Part shown: piece by piece, positions 52,524-60,393 of the stretch | How positions within the stretch are numbered: the stretch's first letter is position 1 | Layout: each line of letters begins with the position of its first letter | NCBI GenBank assembly: GCA_944342125.1 | Contig: CALVMF010000001.1 | Location: 1 to 61,175, forward strand | Length of the DNA stretch: 61,175 bases | Reading direction: 5' to 3' | Origin: an uncultured Bacilli bacterium | Lineage (GTDB): Bacteria; Bacillota_I; Bacilli_A; RFN20; CAG-826 | Program-made: the position numbers and the translations under genes | Notes under the pieces: model-generated | Databases searched by the model: none | Seen by the model: only the letters and a program-made list of their open reading frames with translations | Told to the model about the DNA's origin: nothing

Positions 52524-54979
52524 TGGTTGATCTTCAAAAAGGTTTAACATCAGAAGAAGTTGAAGAGCTTGTTAAAGCTGGAAAGACAAATAAAAGGAAA
52601 CAAGTTAAAGGCAAATCACATTTAAGAATAATTTTTGAAAGCTTTTTTACCTTTTTTAATATTGTTCTTTATTTAGTTGGAGTTGTTTTTTTAACTTTTA
52701 TTAATTTTTATCCAAATGGAGCCTCTTATATACCGATTACCAAGTTTGGCTTTATGGTGGTCATATTTTTTAATGCACTTGCTAGCATCATCTCTCAAGA
52801 AGCTTCAAAACATACACTTGAAAAGATGAGGTTAATAACTGACCCTTATGTAACGGTTATAAGAGATGGAAAAGAAGAAAAAATAAACTCTGATAAGATC
52901 GTTCAAGGGGATATCTTAATTTTAAAAAGTGGGAATCAAGTTCCTTGCGACCTTAAACTTCTTAAAGGTGAATTATCTGTTAATGAAAGTAATTTAACAG
53001 GTGAAAGTGATTTGATTGTTAAGCGAATTGGAGACACTTTGCTTTCTGGGTCGTTTGTAAGTAGTGGAGAAGCTACTTTAATTGCTGAAAAAGTTGGCGC
53101 AGAAACATATGTTGCTAAACTTGAAGGCAAAATATCTCAAATACATAAGAAAAAATCCGAACTTTTAATAAATATTCATAAAATAATTAAGATTTTAATT
53201 ATTTGTTTAATTCCTGTTGTCGGACTCGTATCTCTTAAAATGTTTTATGTTGGCGAATCATTAACGGGTGGAAGTCATTGGGTTGGTACGCCTGAAATTT
53301 TGACTAAAGCTTCAGCAAGTTTAGTAGGTATGATACCTATTGGAATGATTTTGCTCTCTTCAATTACTCTATCAACATCTATCGTAAAACTTTATAAGCA
53401 CCAAACAATGGTTCAAGAACTTTACGCAATAGAAAATTTAAGTAGAGTTGATACGCTTTGTTTGGACAAGACTGGAACATTAACAACCCAGCATTTTTTA
53501 TTCAAAAACCTCGTAAAACTCAATGATTTTGATGAAAATAAACTCTTATCATCTTTTATGAGTGCGATGAAAGAGAGTAATGAAACGGGTAAAGCAATAA
53601 TAGAAAAATATGGCTCTAAAGAGATTTTAAAAGTTAAAGATTATAAACTTTTTTCTTCTGAAACAAAGTATAGCGAAGTTACTTTCATAGATGGGACAAC
53701 TTATCGCTTAGGAGCACCGGAATTCTTGATAAATAAGAAATCTAATCTAGAATTATCAGAAAAATATCAAAAAGATGGGTATAGAGTCTTGGCTTTTGTT
53801 TCTAGTGAACAAGATTTAGGTCTTATTTTACTTGAAGATGAACTTCGTAAAGGAATTAAAGACACAATCAATTATTTTTCTAATCTTAACATTGATATAA
53901 AGATAATTAGTGGAGATAGCCCTTTGACTGTTAAAGAAATCGCTAGAAAATGCGATATAAAAGGCTATGAAAAATATATCTCTATGGAAAATATAAAATT
54001 AGAAGAGATTGATGAAATATGCGAAAAATATACAATCTTTGCTCGTTCTACTCCTGAGCAAAAAAATGCCATAATCAAGGCACTACAAAATAAAAATCAT
54101 AAAGTTGGATATGTAGGAGATGGAGTAAATGATACGACTAGTTTAAGACAAGCGGATTGTTCAATTGCTCTTAATAGTGGTGCTGATTCTGCAAAAGCGG
54201 TAAGCGATGTAGTTTTACTAGATAATGATTTTTCTCATTTACCACTTGTATTTGAAGAAGGAAGAAGAGTTGTTTCAAATATTATGCGCTCGGTTCTTTT
54301 GTTTTTAACAAAGTCATTTTTTATAGGTTTCTTTTCTTTTGCGAGTATTTTTATGGAAACTGGCTTGCCTATCGAAATCGAGTCAATATATATTTACGAG
54401 TTCATCTCGATTGCTCTATGTGGCTTCTTACTTTCGATTCAAAAAACATCACCAGAACCAATCAAAGGCAGTTTTATCAACAATGTTTTAAAAAAATCGG
54501 TTGTATTTGGACTTCTTTTGACAATATCGGGAATAATTCCTTCAATAATTAACTTTTGCGTACCTCAAGGAATTGAACATTGGCAAAGCTTGATTGTTAT
54601 AAACATTACATTCAGTGGTCTTTTTGTTCTTGTTTATATTTGTAAGCCGTTTTCTAAATACACATTATTTGTATCTTTAACAGGAATTCTTTTATCGCTT
54701 TTTGCGATGATGGTTTTTCCTGATGTCTTCTTATTGCCTGGATATTTAAAAGGTGCGGAAGGATTAAAAGGGCAAATAGATTTAATTATGGATGATTTTT
54801 TAAACTTTGAATTATTTTCAAGTTTCCATTATTACGAATGGATTATTGTTGCTTTGTGGCTAGTTATTGCGCCTTTTGTCTTTAAAGGTCTTTTAAAACT
54901 TGCGGGTTATATTGAAAAAAACTGGGATAAAATAGTAGTAAGTTTTAAAAGGATAATACCACAAAAATATAGAAAATAA
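52523..54979 (+). CDS. P-type cation-transporting ATPase
   Basis: An 818-residue P-type ATPase. It has an N-terminal cytoplasmic segment, TM1-2 (about 32-85), the actuator TGES motif (NLTGESDLIV, about 155), TM3-4, the phosphorylation site DKTGTLTT (about 315), then the hinge GDGVNDTTSLRQADCSIAL (about 532) and a C-terminal bundle of about six helices. No CPC or metal-binding N-domain is present. It resembles the Firmicute HAD-IC PMR1-like group transporting Ca2+, Mn2+ or H+. The start ATG overlaps the GH32 stop. Substrate unproven. Confidence 0.9.
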   Translation: MVDLQKGLTSEEVEELVKAGKTNKRKQVKGKSHLRIIFESFFTFFNIVLYLVGVVFLTFINFYPNGASYIPITKFGFMVVIFFNALASIISQEASKHTLEKMRLITDPYVTVIRDGKEEKINSDKIVQGDILILKSGNQVPCDLKLLKGELSVNESNLTGESDLIVKRIGDTLLSGSFVSSGEATLIAEKVGAETYVAKLEGKISQIHKKKSELLINIHKIIKILIICLIPVVGLVSLKMFYVGESLTGGSHWVGTPEILTKASASLVGMIPIGMILLSSITLSTSIVKLYKHQTMVQELYAIENLSRVDTLCLDKTGTLTTQHFLFKNLVKLNDFDENKLLSSFMSAMKESNETGKAIIEKYGSKEILKVKDYKLFSSETKYSEVTFIDGTTYRLGAPEFLINKKSNLELSEKYQKDGYRVLAFVSSEQDLGLILLEDELRKGIKDTINYFSNLNIDIKIISGDSPLTVKEIARKCDIKGYEKYISMENIKLEEIDEICEKYTIFARSTPEQKNAIIKALQNKNHKVGYVGDGVNDTTSLRQADCSIALNSGADSAKAVSDVVLLDNDFSHLPLVFEEGRRVVSNIMRSVLLFLTKSFFIGFFSFASIFMETGLPIEIESIYIYEFISIALCGFLLSIQKTSPEPIKGSFINNVLKKSVVFGLLLTISGIIPSIINFCVPQGIEHWQSLIVINITFSGLFVLVYICKPFSKYTLFVSLTGILLSLFAMMVFPDVFLLPGYLKGAEGLKGQIDLIMDDFLNFELFSSFHYYEWIIVALWLVIAPFVFKGLLKLAGYIEKNWDKIVVSFKRIIPQKYRK

Positions 54980-55019
54980 TGTAACCACTTTCATAAAATT
55001 TTAGCTTGTTTTCAGAAAG

Positions 55020-55087
55020 TGCGATAACCATCGAATAAATTTTATTTTCATAATTAATGAAAGCGTTTTCATTCGATGGTTATCGCA
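55020..55087 (+). repeat. Long inverted repeat after the P-type ATPase gene
   Basis: Bases 55020-55036 (TGCGATAACCATCGAAT) and 55071-55087 are perfect 17-bp inverted copies, with a 34-nt loop that itself contains TTTCAT/ATGAAA. A T run follows (55088-55092). It may be an unusually long-looped terminator. Confidence 0.75.
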
Positions 55088-55152
55088 TTTTTTGATACTT
55101 TACTAAAATTATTTTCATACTAATATATAGGTGTTCAGGAGGAACAAACGAT

Positions 55153-55284
55153 ATGAAAAACAGTGAAAAAGAAAGATTATTAAAAGAATTAGAAGAACTC
55201 GAAGAAAAAAATGAAAAAGAACAAGAAGAAAACGAAGAAGAAAGAGATTATTTCTTTCCAGATTTTAGAAAATTTCTTCATTAA
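55153..55284 (+). CDS. 43-residue charged small protein
   Basis: A short coding region, MKNSEKERLLKELEELEEKN at the start, glutamate/lysine-rich and helix-forming, ending DYFFPDFRKFLH. A strong Shine-Dalgarno (CAGGAGGAA, about 55136) and its own downstream terminator support it as a real gene. Function unknown; the charge pattern suggests a short coiled coil with an aromatic tail. It stands between the P-type ATPase and a 300-nt gap. Confidence 0.65.
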   Translation: MKNSEKERLLKELEELEEKNEKEQEENEEERDYFFPDFRKFLH

Positions 55285-55321
55285 TTAATGCTTATAGTTT
55301 TATCCTTCTATATAGAAAACT

Positions 55322-55355
55322 GCCTAGATTGAAATACAAAAATCTAGGCTTTTTT
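55322..55355 (+). terminator. Terminator of the small charged gene
   Basis: GCCTAGATT (55322-55330) pairs with AATCTAGGC (55341-55349) across 10 nt, then a T run; 37 nt after the stop codon at 55284. Confidence 0.88.
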
Positions 55356-55652
55356 ATTTTTCAGATAAGCTTAGTTAAAAAAGATTTTGTTAGTCGTATT
55401 ACAATTATAATTTTGCTTTAAGTGACTTTTAACACGTAATTGGCAACGAACAAAAAATTCTCTAAATCCAATAAAATGTTAGTTTTTGTGTTCTTAAATA
55501 AAATATGGTTTATATTATTTTGAATAATTAACATCCCATATCTACTTTATTGATTATGAAGAATTATTCTGTGTTTTCAAAATGAGTGATAAAATAAGTA
55601 TATACAAAAGTCGTCATTATTAAAATTTGATTAGGTTGTGAAAGGAAATAAA
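55356..55652. other. Mostly empty AT-rich gap
   Basis: About 300 nt without a convincing gene. The only structure I see is the 21-bp segment at 55575-55595 shared with the folD promoter, followed by an AAAGGA ribosome-binding site for the next gene. Confidence 0.5.
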
Positions 55653-55823
55653 ATGATTAAATCCATCTTACTTTTTATTATATTTTTGATTATTGCTCTT
55701 TGTAGTTTTGTTTATAGCAATGATCATCCTGGAATGGGTTTTTTAATACTTATTATAGAAATTGCTATTTATGGGAGCGTAATTATATATGAAATTAATA
55801 AAAATAAAGGAGATAAAAAATAA
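55653..55823 (+). CDS. Small two-helix membrane protein
   Basis: A 56-residue protein (ATG 55653, with GAAAGGAA upstream; GTG 55638 would precede the ribosome-binding site). Two hydrophobic helices (about 4-20 and 29-47) are separated by the loop YSNDHPGMG and end in a basic tail KNKGDKK. No family recognised. Its upstream 55575-55595 repeats the folD promoter segment. Confidence 0.6.
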   Translation: MIKSILLFIIFLIIALCSFVYSNDHPGMGFLILIIEIAIYGSVIIYEINKNKGDKK

Positions 55824-56050
55824 CGAACTTAGGTAAACAGAATTATTTAAAAATTCATTGTTTGAAATCTCAGTTAGACACATTTTATGCTTATTCACTT
55901 CTTGAAATGAGCAAAAGTAATTCATTAATTGTTCGTTTCACTTCTAATAAATACGGAAAAAGAAACACTAAAAATAAAATTAGGATGAAATCCTTTTTAC
56001 ACACAAATTTTTAAAAGAATGGTAATATTAAATAAACGAAAGGGGATTTT

Positions 56051-56533
56051 ATGAAAAAGATAATTAAATACTTTGCACTTAGTGCAGCCGTCCTTATGAG
56101 CGCCAGCGCTTGCGCGCCTAGTGCCGACCAAATGGTCGAAAACTTAAAAAATGATGGGTTTGTCGTTGAAGAAGCGCCAGAATCAGTAATTAAGCCAACT
56201 GAAACCGCTTTAACTTTAGCTTTAAAGGTGCTTGGAGAAGATGACCCAAATGTAACTATCTTAAGATGGGTTTCAGCAATGAAAGCGCCCGAAGTTTCAG
56301 TTAATGAAAAGATTTTTAAAGCAGGAGATGTTTCAATTTCCGCCGATTCAGGTCACGTTGCTTCAATTGTTGAATTTGAAAATGGCGATATGGCTCAAAA
56401 GGTTTGGGATAATGCTTTAGATGCTCTTGGAAGCGAAGAAGAGACCGAAGCAAATAAAGAACTTTCAAAAGTTTCTGGTAGTTGCATTGTTTCTTGGAGC
56501 GATGACTATACCAAAGGAATCCTTGGTGTTTAA
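56051..56533 (+). CDS. Putative lipoprotein of unknown function
   Basis: A 160-residue secreted protein. A basic start MKKIIKYF and hydrophobic core lead to a lipobox-like SASAC at about 17-21, so Cys21 is the likely lipidated residue. The mature part is acidic and helical (DQMVENLKNDGFVVEEAP) with a repeat-like TALTLALKVLG. No known domain is seen. AAAGGGG precedes the ATG. It is isolated, so its partner is unknown. Confidence 0.65.
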   Translation: MKKIIKYFALSAAVLMSASACAPSADQMVENLKNDGFVVEEAPESVIKPTETALTLALKVLGEDDPNVTILRWVSAMKAPEVSVNEKIFKAGDVSISADSGHVASIVEFENGDMAQKVWDNALDALGSEEETEANKELSKVSGSCIVSWSDDYTKGILGV

Positions 56534-56596
56534 TTAAAATTTAGTTGAACTTTTGCATTAATATTTATTTTTATTTATCAATTTTACAGGCTGTAA

Positions 56597-56602
56597 TATA
56601 AT
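56597..56602 (+). promoter_or_regulatory. -10 box of the hemolysin III gene (leaderless start)
   Basis: TATAAT with exactly 6 nt (TTTGAC) to ATG 56609, so transcription would begin at or next to the A of ATG. No Shine-Dalgarno. Confidence 0.55.
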
Positions 56603-56608
56603 TTTGAC

Positions 56609-57325
56609 ATGGCTGTAAAAGATATTGAATTACCAAATTATAGATTATCACACGAACTATGGAACTCGATTAGCCATGGTTTAACTGGGCTATTTGGAAT
56701 AATCGCCTTAATTTTAATGATGTGTAAAATTGGTGGAGTTTATACACCAAATGGACTTCATGTTCCACTTAATGATCCTTATTCTTATGTAAGTTGTGCA
56801 ATTTATGGTTTTGCAATTATCGTTTGCATGACTATATCTTGTATATATCACGCTTTAGCTAAAAATAATGGCAAAAGAGTCTTAAGAGTTTTAGATCACG
56901 ACTTTGTGTTCTTCCTAGTTGCTGGGACATATACCCCATTTTGTCTTATTTCAATGCGTGAATTACCTTTATGGGGAATTGAAGGAACTAACTGGAGTGG
57001 ATGGCTGATATTTGCTCTTGTCTGGGCACTTATTGCTTTAGGAATCACAATGAATTCAGTGAACATCAAAAAGTTTGGTGTTCTTTCAATGACAATTTAT
57101 ATTTGTGCTGGTTGGTTGATTATTTTTAACTGCGTCGAACTTTTTAATCAAATCGGGCTAGAAGGTTTCCTTTTATTATTATTTGGTGGAATTTCTTTTT
57201 CAATTGGTGCGGTTTTATATGGTATTGGCTCTAAACATAGCGTTTGGTGGCATACGGTTTTTCATTTTTTTGTTTCGGCTGGTATCGTACTTCAATTTTT
57301 AAGCGTTTATCTTTTTGTGCTTTAA
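56609..57325 (+). CDS. Hemolysin III / PAQR family membrane protein
   Basis: A 238-residue seven-helix protein of the Hly-III/YqfA branch of PAQR. The conserved metal-site pieces are SHGLTGLFG near 23, SCIYHALAKN near 77, DHDFVFFLVAGTYTPF (about 100-115) and WWHTVFHFFVSAG (about 217-229). Known members are membrane hydrolases or membrane-fluidity factors; haemolysis is not established for most. The gene appears leaderless. It is followed by a PHP phosphatase with a TTG start. Confidence 0.85.
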   Translation: MAVKDIELPNYRLSHELWNSISHGLTGLFGIIALILMMCKIGGVYTPNGLHVPLNDPYSYVSCAIYGFAIIVCMTISCIYHALAKNNGKRVLRVLDHDFVFFLVAGTYTPFCLISMRELPLWGIEGTNWSGWLIFALVWALIALGITMNSVNIKKFGVLSMTIYICAGWLIIFNCVELFNQIGLEGFLLLLFGGISFSIGAVLYGIGSKHSVWWHTVFHFFVSAGIVLQFLSVYLFVL

Positions 57326-57341
57326 TATTTGAAGAGGTTAA

Positions 57342-58160
57342 TTGAAAATAGTGGAAAAATTAATTTCAAATTATCATACACATACTTATAGATGCGGACA
57401 CGCTTTACCTAATCCTGACATTGATTATGTGAATAAAGCAATCGAGCTAGGTTATAAAAATCTAGGGTTTTCTGATCATGCACCTTTAAAAGGGATTCAT
57501 CATCCATCAATGAGAATGGATTTTGAAAAAGATTTTCCAGGCTACATTTCTTCAATTAGATCACTTGAAGAAGCATTCAAAGGTAAAATCAATATTAAAC
57601 TTGGTTTAGAGATTGAATATTATTCTGAGCGAGATGATTACTATAAAGAGTTATTAAATGATTATCATCTTGATTATTTAATTTTAGGTCAACATTTACG
57701 ATACGATTCAAATGGTGATATGGATTTATATTGGCGTCATATAGATGATTTTGAAGGAATAAGAAGATATGTTGATGATTTGATTTTAGGCATCAATAGT
57801 GGCTATTTTACTTATGTTTGTCATCCTGACCTCTTTTTAAATCATGTTAAATCATTAGCTCCAGAAGTTTTAAAAATGTTTGAAGATATTTGTTTAGCTG
57901 CCAAAAAGATGAACTTACCTCTAGAAATAAATATCAATGGCGACACTAACAATAAATATTGGGCATTAAAGCATTGCTGTTATCATTATCCTTCTGTTGA
58001 ATTTTTTAAGGTCGCAAAAAAGATTGGGAATAAATTTATTTTTGGTGTTGATGCTCACGCACCATGGGATTTTGATAAGATTAATTATCCTTATTTTGAT
58101 GAATTCTTGAAAGAAACGGGAATTACTTCAAGCGATATTTTAACTGAACTTTCTTTTTAA
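57342..58160 (+). CDS. PHP-domain phosphatase (HisK/HisJ-like)
   Basis: A 272-residue PHP metallophosphatase. The trinuclear metal-site residues appear as NYHTHTYRCGHA (about 10-21), NLGFSDHAPL (about 40-49), LGLEIEYY (about 87), the LGQHLR segment (about 115), CHPDLFLNH (about 160) and FGVDAHAP (about 228). Histidinol-phosphatase is the common annotation, but no his gene is near, so another phosphoester is possible. I take TTG 57342 as start: AAGAGG lies 6 nt upstream. GTG 57351 is the alternative. Confidence 0.82.
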   Translation: MKIVEKLISNYHTHTYRCGHALPNPDIDYVNKAIELGYKNLGFSDHAPLKGIHHPSMRMDFEKDFPGYISSIRSLEEAFKGKINIKLGLEIEYYSERDDYYKELLNDYHLDYLILGQHLRYDSNGDMDLYWRHIDDFEGIRRYVDDLILGINSGYFTYVCHPDLFLNHVKSLAPEVLKMFEDICLAAKKMNLPLEININGDTNNKYWALKHCCYHYPSVEFFKVAKKIGNKFIFGVDAHAPWDFDKINYPYFDEFLKETGITSSDILTELSF

Positions 58161-58195
58161 AGAAGTAGTTTTTAAACAGAAAATAACTATTTTAT

Positions 58196-58224
58196 TTGGC
58201 TCTTAATTAGGAGCCAATTTTTTT
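58196..58224 (+). terminator. Terminator of the PHP gene
   Basis: TTGGCTC (58196-58202) pairs with GAGCCAA (58211-58217) across 8 nt; its T run merges with the CIRCE element that follows. Confidence 0.88.
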
Positions 58225-58249
58225 AGCACTCGCCACTTGCAATTGCTAA
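58223..58249 (+). promoter_or_regulatory. CIRCE operator of groESL
   Basis: TTAGCACTC (58223-58231), 9-nt spacer, AATTGCTAA (58241-58249). The left arm is the exact HrcA consensus; the right arm has two mismatches to GAGTGCTAA. A -35 TTGCAA (58237-58242) and -10 TACAAT (58259-58264), spaced 16 nt, overlap it. HrcA repression of the chaperonin operon is inferred. Confidence 0.85.
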
Positions 58250-58287
58250 AATTAGGATTACAATATATACAAACGGAGGTTAATTTT

Positions 58288-58554
58288 ATGATTAAACCAT
58301 TAAAAAATTATTGTGTTTTAAAAAAAGAAAAAGTAGCTGAGGAGAAAAAAATCGGCTCAATTATTTTGACGACAACTAAAAAAGATGATGCCAATGTTGC
58401 TATTATAATTGCTCTTGGCGAAGATGTTAAAAATGAACTTTTAAAGGTCGGAAGCAAAGTCGTTTATAAAGAATATTCAACAACTTCTTATAAAGAAGGC
58501 GATGATGAATATTTATTAATAAAAGATGAAGATATTCTTGCTGTAATTGAATAA
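58288..58554 (+). CDS. groES: Co-chaperonin GroES
   Basis: An 88-residue GroES, the lid of the chaperonin. It starts MIKPLKNYCVLKKEKVAEEK with the GSIIL segment in place of the usual SGIVL mobile loop, and ends with KVVYKEYSTTSYKEGDDEYLLIKDEDILAVIE-like strands. It is slightly short (94-100 is usual). ATG 58288 has CGGAGG 8 nt upstream; the in-frame codons before it belong to the CIRCE leader. groEL follows after 25 nt. Confidence 0.92.
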   Translation: MIKPLKNYCVLKKEKVAEEKKIGSIILTTTKKDDANVAIIIALGEDVKNELLKVGSKVVYKEYSTTSYKEGDDEYLLIKDEDILAVIE

Positions 58555-58579
58555 ATTTAAAAGAAAGAAGGTAAACTAA

Positions 58580-60196
58580 ATGTCAAAAATTGTTAGATAT
58601 GGAAAAGATGCAAGAACAAGAATGGAAAAAGGAGTCGACGTTCTTGCTAATACTGTAAAAATTACGCTTGGTCCAAAAGGCAGAAACGTAGTTTTAGATA
58701 AAGGATATGGTTCACCATTAATTACAAATGATGGTGTTACTATCGCAAAAGAGATTGAACTAGAAGATAACTTCATGAACATGGGAGCAAAATTAGTTTA
58801 TGAAGTTGCAAATAAAACCAATGATATCGCTGGAGATGGTACGACAACAGCAACAGTCCTTGCTCAATCAATGATCCATAAAGGAATTGAATATGTAAAT
58901 AAAGGTAGCAATCCAGTCTTTTTAAGAGAAGGAATTGAAAGAGCTGGTAAAGCAGTTGCTGATTATTTACTTGCACACACAAAACTTATTGAAACAAGTA
59001 AAGACATTGCTAGTGTTGCTACAATTTCTTCTTCAAATAAAGAAATCGGTGAAGAAATAGCAAAAGCAATGGATTTAGTTGGAAGAAATGGTGTTATTAC
59101 TGTTGATGAATCTAAAGGTTTTGATACAGAACTTGAAGTAGTTAAAGGCCTTCAATATGACAAAGGCTACATTTCACCATACATGGTAACCGATAGAGAT
59201 AAGATGATTGCTGAACTTGAAAACGCCTATATTCTTGTTACAGATCAAAAACTTACCAATATTCAAGATGTGTTACCTGTTTTACAAGGTGTTGTTGATG
59301 AACATAAGCCTTTATTAATTATTGCTGATGATGTAGATAATGACGTTACATCAACATTAATCGTTAATAAATTAAGAGGAACATTTAATGTTGTTGCTAC
59401 AAAAGCTCCTGAATTTGGCGATAATCAAAAGAATATTCTTGAAGATATCGCAATATTAACTGGTGCAAAGTTCTATTCCAAAGATTTAAATATGGAACTT
59501 AAGAATATCACTATTGAAGATTTAGGTAAGGCTAAAAAAGTCACTATCACAAAAGATAACACAACTATTATTGATGGTGCAGGTGATAAAGAAGCAGTTG
59601 AATCTAGAATTAAAGAGTTAAACGCTCAAGCCGATAACAGCAAGAGCGATTTCGATAAGAAAAAATATCATGAAAGAGCTGCTAAATTATCAGGCGGTGT
59701 AGCTATTATTAAAGTTGGTGCAACAACTGAATCCGAATTAAAAGAAAAGAAATTAAGAATTGAAGATGCACTTAACGCAACAAAAGCTGCAGTTAGTGAA
59801 GGTATCGTTGTTGGTGGTGGCGCTGCTTTAATGGATGCTTATAAATCATTAAAAGACACCTTAAAAGATAGAAATCAAGATATCGAAAGAGGAATGAAGG
59901 TTGTTCTCGATTCGTTATCAGCGCCTTTATATCAAATTGCAGAAAATGCTGGTTATAATGGAGATGCTATTGTTGAAAAACAAAGACATCAAAAAGTTAA
60001 CGTTGGGTTTGATGCAAAAGAAGGCAAATGGGTTAATATGTTCGAAGCTGGAATTGTTGATCCAACAAAGGTTGCAAGAAGTGCAGTCTTGAATGCAAGT
60101 TCAATAAGCGCCTTGTTTATTACAACCGAAGCTGGGGTTAGTGAAAAGAAAAAAGAAGCTAAAGAAGAAGTAGCTGAACCAGAAATGGAATATTAA
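58580..60196 (+). CDS. groEL: Chaperonin GroEL
   Basis: A 538-residue Hsp60 chaperonin. The nucleotide site is clear: TLGPKGRNVVL (about 29-39), NDGVTIAKEIELED, and AGDGTTTATVLAQ (about 85-97), then the intermediate and apical domains and GIVVGGGAALMDA (about 410). The C-terminus is VAEPEMEY rather than the Gly-Gly-Met tail of many bacteria. AGAAGG is the ribosome-binding site. It shares the CIRCE-controlled transcript with groES and ends at a clear terminator. Confidence 0.97.
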   Translation: MSKIVRYGKDARTRMEKGVDVLANTVKITLGPKGRNVVLDKGYGSPLITNDGVTIAKEIELEDNFMNMGAKLVYEVANKTNDIAGDGTTTATVLAQSMIHKGIEYVNKGSNPVFLREGIERAGKAVADYLLAHTKLIETSKDIASVATISSSNKEIGEEIAKAMDLVGRNGVITVDESKGFDTELEVVKGLQYDKGYISPYMVTDRDKMIAELENAYILVTDQKLTNIQDVLPVLQGVVDEHKPLLIIADDVDNDVTSTLIVNKLRGTFNVVATKAPEFGDNQKNILEDIAILTGAKFYSKDLNMELKNITIEDLGKAKKVTITKDNTTIIDGAGDKEAVESRIKELNAQADNSKSDFDKKKYHERAAKLSGGVAIIKVGATTESELKEKKLRIEDALNATKAAVSEGIVVGGGAALMDAYKSLKDTLKDRNQDIERGMKVVLDSLSAPLYQIAENAGYNGDAIVEKQRHQKVNVGFDAKEGKWVNMFEAGIVDPTKVARSAVLNASSISALFITTEAGVSEKKKEAKEEVAEPEMEY

Positions 60197-60214
60197 TTCA
60201 GAGCAAAAAATATA

Positions 60215-60246
60215 AAAAAAGGGCACAGAAAAATGTGTCCTTTTTT
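60215..60246 (+). terminator. Terminator of groESL
   Basis: GGGCACA (60221-60227) pairs with TGTGTCC (60234-60240, one G-U pair), 6-nt loop, flanked by A6 and T6. It can terminate in either direction. Confidence 0.85.
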
Positions 60247-60393
60247 ATAAGTAGATAATTAGTAATTAACAAGTACATTTCAAGTAGTTATCCAGTAGTT
60301 TTTAATATTATTGAAAGCCAGAAATTTTCGATATAATTATTACAAAGCTACCTTAATTTATGGAAATTATCGACCTGCTTTGGAGGTTCTTTG

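Noticed and set aside
57342..58160. Part of a histidine-biosynthesis operon
   Set aside because: The PHP phosphatase stands alone; no his gene occurs in the window.
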